This document shows, piece after piece, positions 60,413-64,000 of a stretch of DNA of 64,000 bases (position 1 is its first letter; each line of letters opens with the position of its first letter). A model generated the notes under the pieces. It was not told the DNA's origin. It worked only from the letters and a program-made list of their open reading frames with translations, and made no database searches. The position numbers were made by a program, and so were the translations under genes. Source of the stretch: Verrucomicrobiales bacterium. Lineage in GTDB: Bacteria; Verrucomicrobiota; Verrucomicrobiia; Methylacidiphilales; JAAUTS01. The stretch is taken from NCBI GenBank assembly GCA_031256975.1, contig JAIRPN010000019.1, forward strand, positions 1 through 64,000, given 5' to 3'.

Positions 60413-61032
60413 GATTTTGTTTTATTGCAGGGCAAGGTTTCGTTATTAGCGTCGGTCAGGCGGCTGACCTGTTCGTAAACCAAGGCGCTAATGGCAAGCA
60501 CGATCAGGATCACGATTAGCGTCGCCGCGATCGCATCGCAACGGAACCAGCCGAGACGGCTTGAATATAGGCTGAGCAAGGTCAGTCCGGTGGTGAACAG
60601 GTGTGTTTTAAAATCATCGGCCCAACTGCGCTGCAATCGTGACAGGGCAAAATTCACCCCCAGTGCGGCAATCAAAAACAACATCCCGCCCGGCGAATAC
60701 ACCGGCAGCATCAGCGGTTGGCGGCCGTCTTGGATTGCCGCGCCGAACAATTCCCAGCAACCAAGCAACAAGCCTCCGTTGATGGCGAGCAATGCCAGGA
60801 ATTCGAACTTTTGGCGTCGTCGCACGGTATCGGGGTCGGGCAGCGCGATGCGGAACAGGGCCACCAGCGACATCAGGCAGGTGGCCGCGCCGAACAGCGA
60901 ATGCAGCGCATCAGCCAGCACGGCGAGGCTGTCCAGCCGCCAGCCGGCATAGAGCTTGCCAAAGGCCAGCGCCAGATTCACCAGCAACGCGACTCCCAAT
61001 ACGCGGCGGATTTTTCTGTGGCTCGGTTCCAT
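60409..61032 (-). CDS. Cation-efflux-like membrane protein
   Basis: 207 residues with five or six membrane helices. The order RVLGVALLVNLALAFGKLYAGWRLDSLAVLADALHSLFGAATCLMSLVA matches the first helices of cation diffusion facilitators, including an Asp/His site (VLADALHS) that may bind metal. It lacks the C-terminal cytosolic domain and is shorter than usual (about 300). The pair with IMPase is probably one operon. Metal specificity cannot be read. Confidence 0.6.
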   Translation of the reverse strand: MEPSHRKIRRVLGVALLVNLALAFGKLYAGWRLDSLAVLADALHSLFGAATCLMSLVALFRIALPDPDTVRRRQKFEFLALLAINGGLLLGCWELFGAAIQDGRQPLMLPVYSPGGMLFLIAALGVNFALSRLQRSWADDFKTHLFTTGLTLLSLYSSRLGWFRCDAIAATLIVILIVLAISALVYEQVSRLTDANNETLPCNKTKS

Positions 61033-61127
61033 GATTGACCGGGTTAATTTAGGGGCGGCGGCGTCAAACGCAAAGAGGAAAAACCGTTTCCGCTGGCAAC
61101 TTGGCGGTTAGCGGCTTAATTTTCAGC

Positions 61128-61793
61128 ATGTCGTTGCTCAACCGGCTGGCACGCATGGACGTGCATCACCGCCAGTTGGCCGCCTTGCTGGTCGCGGCGC
61201 TTTATTGCGCGGCCTTGTGGGGCCGCAGTTTGTGGATCACCCATGTGATCGCCACGTGGGACGTGTATGCCGCGGTGGTGCTGGTCATTTCCTGGGTGGC
61301 GATCCTCAAGTCCAGCCCGCGCAAGGTTTCGCAAACCGCGCGCTTGCAGGATTCCGGGCAGACGCTGATTTTCTCGGTGGTGGTCGCGGCGGCGTTCGTG
61401 AGCTTGTTGGCGATTATTTACCTGTTGTTCTGGCACAAGAACATGTCGCCGGGCAAGGTCGGTCTGCACATCGGCCTGTCGGTGGTGGCGGTGGTCGAGT
61501 CATGGGTGATGATCCACACCATCTACGCGTTGCGTTACGCGCATCTGTATTACCGCGGTGACAAGGACGGGAGCTCCGGCGGCCTGGATTTTCCGGGCGG
61601 ACGGGAGCCGAACTACCTTGATTTCGTGTATTTTTCCTTCGTGATCGGCATGACTTTCCAGGTTTCCGACGTGCAGGTCACCACCACGCGGCTGCGCTAT
61701 CTGGTGCTGTTGCAAAGCCTGATTTCCTTCGTGTTCAACACCGCCATCCTGGCGCTTAGCATCAACATTATCGCCGGCATTTTCGCCGCCTGA
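61128..61793 (+). CDS. DUF1345 membrane protein
   Basis: 221 residues from ATG 61128; the frame extends upstream but MSLLNRLARMDVHHRQLA is the natural start. Four to five membrane helices and the family motif DFVYFSFVIGMTFQVSDVQVTTTRLR. Function unknown in the family. The gap downstream to 61886 holds one DUS-like core. Confidence 0.82.
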   Translation: MSLLNRLARMDVHHRQLAALLVAALYCAALWGRSLWITHVIATWDVYAAVVLVISWVAILKSSPRKVSQTARLQDSGQTLIFSVVVAAAFVSLLAIIYLLFWHKNMSPGKVGLHIGLSVVAVVESWVMIHTIYALRYAHLYYRGDKDGSSGGLDFPGGREPNYLDFVYFSFVIGMTFQVSDVQVTTTRLRYLVLLQSLISFVFNTAILALSINIIAGIFAA

Positions 61794-61885
61794 CGCGCGG
61801 TTTCGCCATTAGCGGCCAATTTCCGGGTTATTCAGAATAATTTGATCTGCGTGGTTGCTTCCGGTTCCGCTGCGGTTATGCTGCG

Positions 61886-63397
61886 GTGGTGGCGATAACG
61901 AAACAAATCACGGCGCAGGATTTGGTATATACGACCAATTACGTGGACGGGGGAATGAAGGTGGCGGACGTCAAGGGCTGGTTCCAGACGCAGCAATCCA
62001 CCTTCAGCCTCGGGGTGGTGATCGGCGATGGCCAGTTCGGCCTGATCACCCGCACGCATCTGGCCCAGGAACTGATGAACCGGGATGGCGACCCGCTAAC
62101 CTTGAAGCTTCCCATTAGTGAATTGATGGTGCCGAACGCCTTGATTGCCGACGCTAACCGCGAGATTGAGACCATCATCAATTACCTGGTCGAGACCAAG
62201 GGCGACAGCGAGGACTTTTACAACGACATCATCGTGCGCCGCGGCACCAAGTTCGTCGGCCTGGTGTCGGTGCGCGACTTGTTCCTGTATTACATCGAGA
62301 GCCTGACCCATCGCATCACCGCCATGGACACCCAGCTTGCCGCGCTGGCGAAAAAGAACCGCGAGTTGTTCGACAACAGCTTCCGCCTCGGCAAGCAGGA
62401 AACCCGTTTCCGCGAAATCTTCGACCGCACCGCCGTGCCGATGATCGTGTTTAGCGAGAACGGCATCGCCGTCGCCGCCAACAACCGTTTCCTCCACCTC
62501 ACCGGCCACACCGCCGCCGGGCTCGACGGCAAGCTGCCGTACCGCAAATTTTTCCAGGCCGATTTTGCGGCGATCCAGCGCGAATTGCTGGTCAAATTGA
62601 AAGACCCGGCGGCCAAGGATGAATCCTCCGTCTACCAAACCGAACTGCTGACCCAAAGCGGCAGTGAATTGCCGGTGGAAATCCTCGCCGACCTAACGCC
62701 CGACGCGCGGCACATGATCATCAGCATTGTGCAGACTTCGCCGCTGGCGCCCGAGCCGCAGCCCGCGATACTGGTCGCGCCGTCGCCGGACATCCTGGAA
62801 GAAAGCTCCGGCAAGCGCCGCGGCCGCATCACCCAGGCGATCAAGATGAAGCTGGCGAACTCCAACACCGTCGGCCTCGCCCGCAGCGTGGCGTCCAACC
62901 TGATTGACCGCGAGAGCGAGATCGACCTGCTGATGCGCAAGCTGGAACGCGTCATTAGCGTCGCCGAGCAGGTGGAAAAATTGCAGCCGAATGCCGCCGT
63001 CGTCGCCGCGCCCTCCAATGGCGGAGTCGCCATACAATCCGTGCCCGCCCAGCATGCCGCCGCCAACCACCAGCACTTGCAGGGAAGACTGGCCGATTTT
63101 TCCGTCATTGATCTGGCGCAAATCCTGGTGCAGGGAACCAAGACCGGCCGCCTGGTCCTGCGCGACAAGGACCGGGCCGTGCTTGGTTCGTTGTACCTGT
63201 ATTGCGGCTCGATAGTCCATGCCGAGACCCAGGACGGCGCCGCCGGCCTCGACGCCTTGCCGTCACTCCTGCGCCTGCGCGAGGGCGAATTCGAATTCCT
63301 GTTCGACATCAACAGCCCGGTCGCCAGCATCAGCGGTGACGCCATGGGCATCCTGATGGACGCCTGCCGCCAGATGGACGAAAGAGTCGCGAATTGA
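61886..63397 (+). CDS. CBS-like, PAS and DUF4388 multidomain protein
   Basis: 503 residues, GTG start at 61886 or 61889. Residues 1-140 form a CBS-like tandem (LGVVIGDGQFGLITRTHLAQEL, TKFVGLVSVRDLFLYYIE). A helical linker follows, then a PAS domain (FREIFDRTAVPMIVFSENGIAVAANNRFL, about 175-285). The C-terminal 115 residues are a DUF4388 domain (LQGRLADFSVIDLAQILVQGTKTGRLVL) as in PatA-type regulators. It has no kinase, cyclase or DNA-binding part, so it probably senses nucleotides or a ligand and acts through partners. It stands before purE with a 40-bp gap. Confidence 0.75.
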   Translation: MVAITKQITAQDLVYTTNYVDGGMKVADVKGWFQTQQSTFSLGVVIGDGQFGLITRTHLAQELMNRDGDPLTLKLPISELMVPNALIADANREIETIINYLVETKGDSEDFYNDIIVRRGTKFVGLVSVRDLFLYYIESLTHRITAMDTQLAALAKKNRELFDNSFRLGKQETRFREIFDRTAVPMIVFSENGIAVAANNRFLHLTGHTAAGLDGKLPYRKFFQADFAAIQRELLVKLKDPAAKDESSVYQTELLTQSGSELPVEILADLTPDARHMIISIVQTSPLAPEPQPAILVAPSPDILEESSGKRRGRITQAIKMKLANSNTVGLARSVASNLIDRESEIDLLMRKLERVISVAEQVEKLQPNAAVVAAPSNGGVAIQSVPAQHAAANHQHLQGRLADFSVIDLAQILVQGTKTGRLVLRDKDRAVLGSLYLYCGSIVHAETQDGAAGLDALPSLLRLREGEFEFLFDINSPVASISGDAMGILMDACRQMDERVAN

Positions 63398-63437
63398 AGG
63401 TTGAAAATTGCCCGCGCCTTGGCGAATATTGCCGTTA

Positions 63438-63947
63438 ATGGCAAAGAAAAAAACTTCATCCGCTAAACCCGTGGTCGGCATCATCATGGGCAGCATCTCG
63501 GACTGGGAAACCATGCAACATGCTGCCGAACGGCTTGATTTCTTCGGCATTTCCTACGAGAAAAAGATCGTCTCCGCACACCGCACACCGGAGTTATTGT
63601 TTAAGTATGCCGCCATCGCCGCCAACCGTGGCCTCAAGCTGATCATTGCGGGCGCGGGCGGCGCCGCCCATTTGCCCGGCATGACCGCCGCCATTAGCGA
63701 GTTGCCGGTGCTCGGCGTTCCGGTCGAATCGAGAACCCTGAAAGGATTGGACTCGCTGCTCTCCATCGCCCAAATGCCCGCCGGAATTCCCGTGGCCACC
63801 TTCGCCGTCGGCAAAGCCGGAGCCATCAACTCGGCATTGGCAGCCGTTTCGATACTGGCGTTGCACGATGAAAAGTTGGCCAAAAAACTCACCGCCTTCC
63901 GCAAGCAACAAACCAACACCGTTTTAAAAACCAAACTACCAAAATGA
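63438..63947 (+). CDS. purE: N5-carboxyaminoimidazole ribonucleotide mutase
   Basis: 169 residues from ATG 63438. The class I PurE motifs [50 protein letters not shown] and the [19 protein letters not shown] end are complete. It isomerises N5-CAIR to CAIR in purine synthesis and usually works with PurK, which would lie beyond the window. A short basic N-terminal extension precedes the core. The last 53 bp of the window (63948-64000) are non-coding and contain the tract GAGACGCAGAGGACGC. Confidence 0.95.
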   Translation: MAKKKTSSAKPVVGIIMGSISDWETMQHAAERLDFFGISYEKKIVSAHRTPELLFKYAAIAANRGLKLIIAGAGGAAHLPGMTAAISELPVLGVPVESRTLKGLDSLLSIAQMPAGIPVATFAVGKAGAINSALAAVSILALHDEKLAKKLTAFRKQQTNTVLKTKLPK

Positions 63948-64000
63948 ATTCAACGCGGAGACGCAGAGGACGCTGAGTTTATTTTAATTAAACTTTCTCT

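Noticed and set aside
63948-64000. Start of another dispersed repeat at the window edge
   Set aside because: The tract GAGACGCAGAGGACGC looks repeat-like, but only one partial copy is visible.

Overview
The window looks like a chromosomal segment of a Gram-negative bacterium, most likely Verrucomicrobiota or a close relative. This rests on several tandem BBP2-type (OmpL-like) beta-barrel porins, the long Bacteroidetes-style PurF, a YdbH/YnbE/YdbL-like envelope set, and a DUF4388/CBS/PAS protein. The phylum call is an inference and cannot be proved here. Two blocks differ sharply. Positions 1 to about 21469 have lower GC and form an accessory island. From 21470 on lies GC-richer core chromosome with housekeeping genes.

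Island (1-21469). It opens with the 3' end of a ComEC-like metallo-beta-lactamase-fold gene coupled to a membrane protein gene broken by a one-base slip in a T run. A HAD phosphatase, a metallophosphoesterase and a BBP2 porin follow. The centre (4.6-16.1 kb) is a copper-type heavy-metal resistance cluster: small secreted cysteine-containing proteins, a TRASH/YHS-like protein, DUF2231, a Cu(I) P1B-ATPase, a CnrY/CnrX/CnrH-like anti-sigma/sensor/ECF-sigma operon, and a CusB-CusA efflux pair without an outer-membrane channel gene. Six upstream regions in this cluster carry the same bipartite element, TGAGNN-N16-CGTT, at exact spacing. I infer it is the promoter of the island's own ECF sigma factor. 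The right end of the island is a Tn7/Tn5053-like transposition module (a natural TnsA-TnsB fusion, TnsC, TniQ). It ends in repeated TnsB-type sites and a TGTCG terminus 19 bp from the dnaN stop codon. No left end was found, so the cargo may extend beyond position 1.

Core (21.5-64 kb). dnaN and dnaA, a PII protein, four tandem BBP2 porins each followed by a strong terminator, a PfkB kinase, a zincin, a DEDD exonuclease, a YnbE-YdbL fusion with a YdbH-like AsmA-type protein, a solute-binding protein, a hybrid histidine kinase, rarA, an RluA-type synthase, an OLD-like ATPase, bioB, an ABC exporter, two VOC proteins, a NapH/NapG-like ferredoxin with a DUF362 partner, a phosphoribosyltransferase, an ECF-S-like membrane protein, mnmG, a gamma carbonic anhydrase, purF, a YiiX-like peptidase, an IMPase, DUF1345, a CBS-PAS-DUF4388 protein and purE.

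The most unusual signal is a short motif, core CGCTAAY (complement RTTAGCG), full form CGCTAAYGACGA. I counted about 85 cores by eye from 21.5 kb to the end, inside and between genes and on both strands, but only 2 in the island. Twelve exact 12-mers occur, and inverted pairs form terminator-like hairpins. This resembles DNA uptake sequences of Neisseriaceae and Pasteurellaceae, but with a different sequence. Other repeats are a 41-bp x 6 tandem array, a roughly 130-bp MITE present twice, and a long palindrome between rarA and the RluA-type gene.
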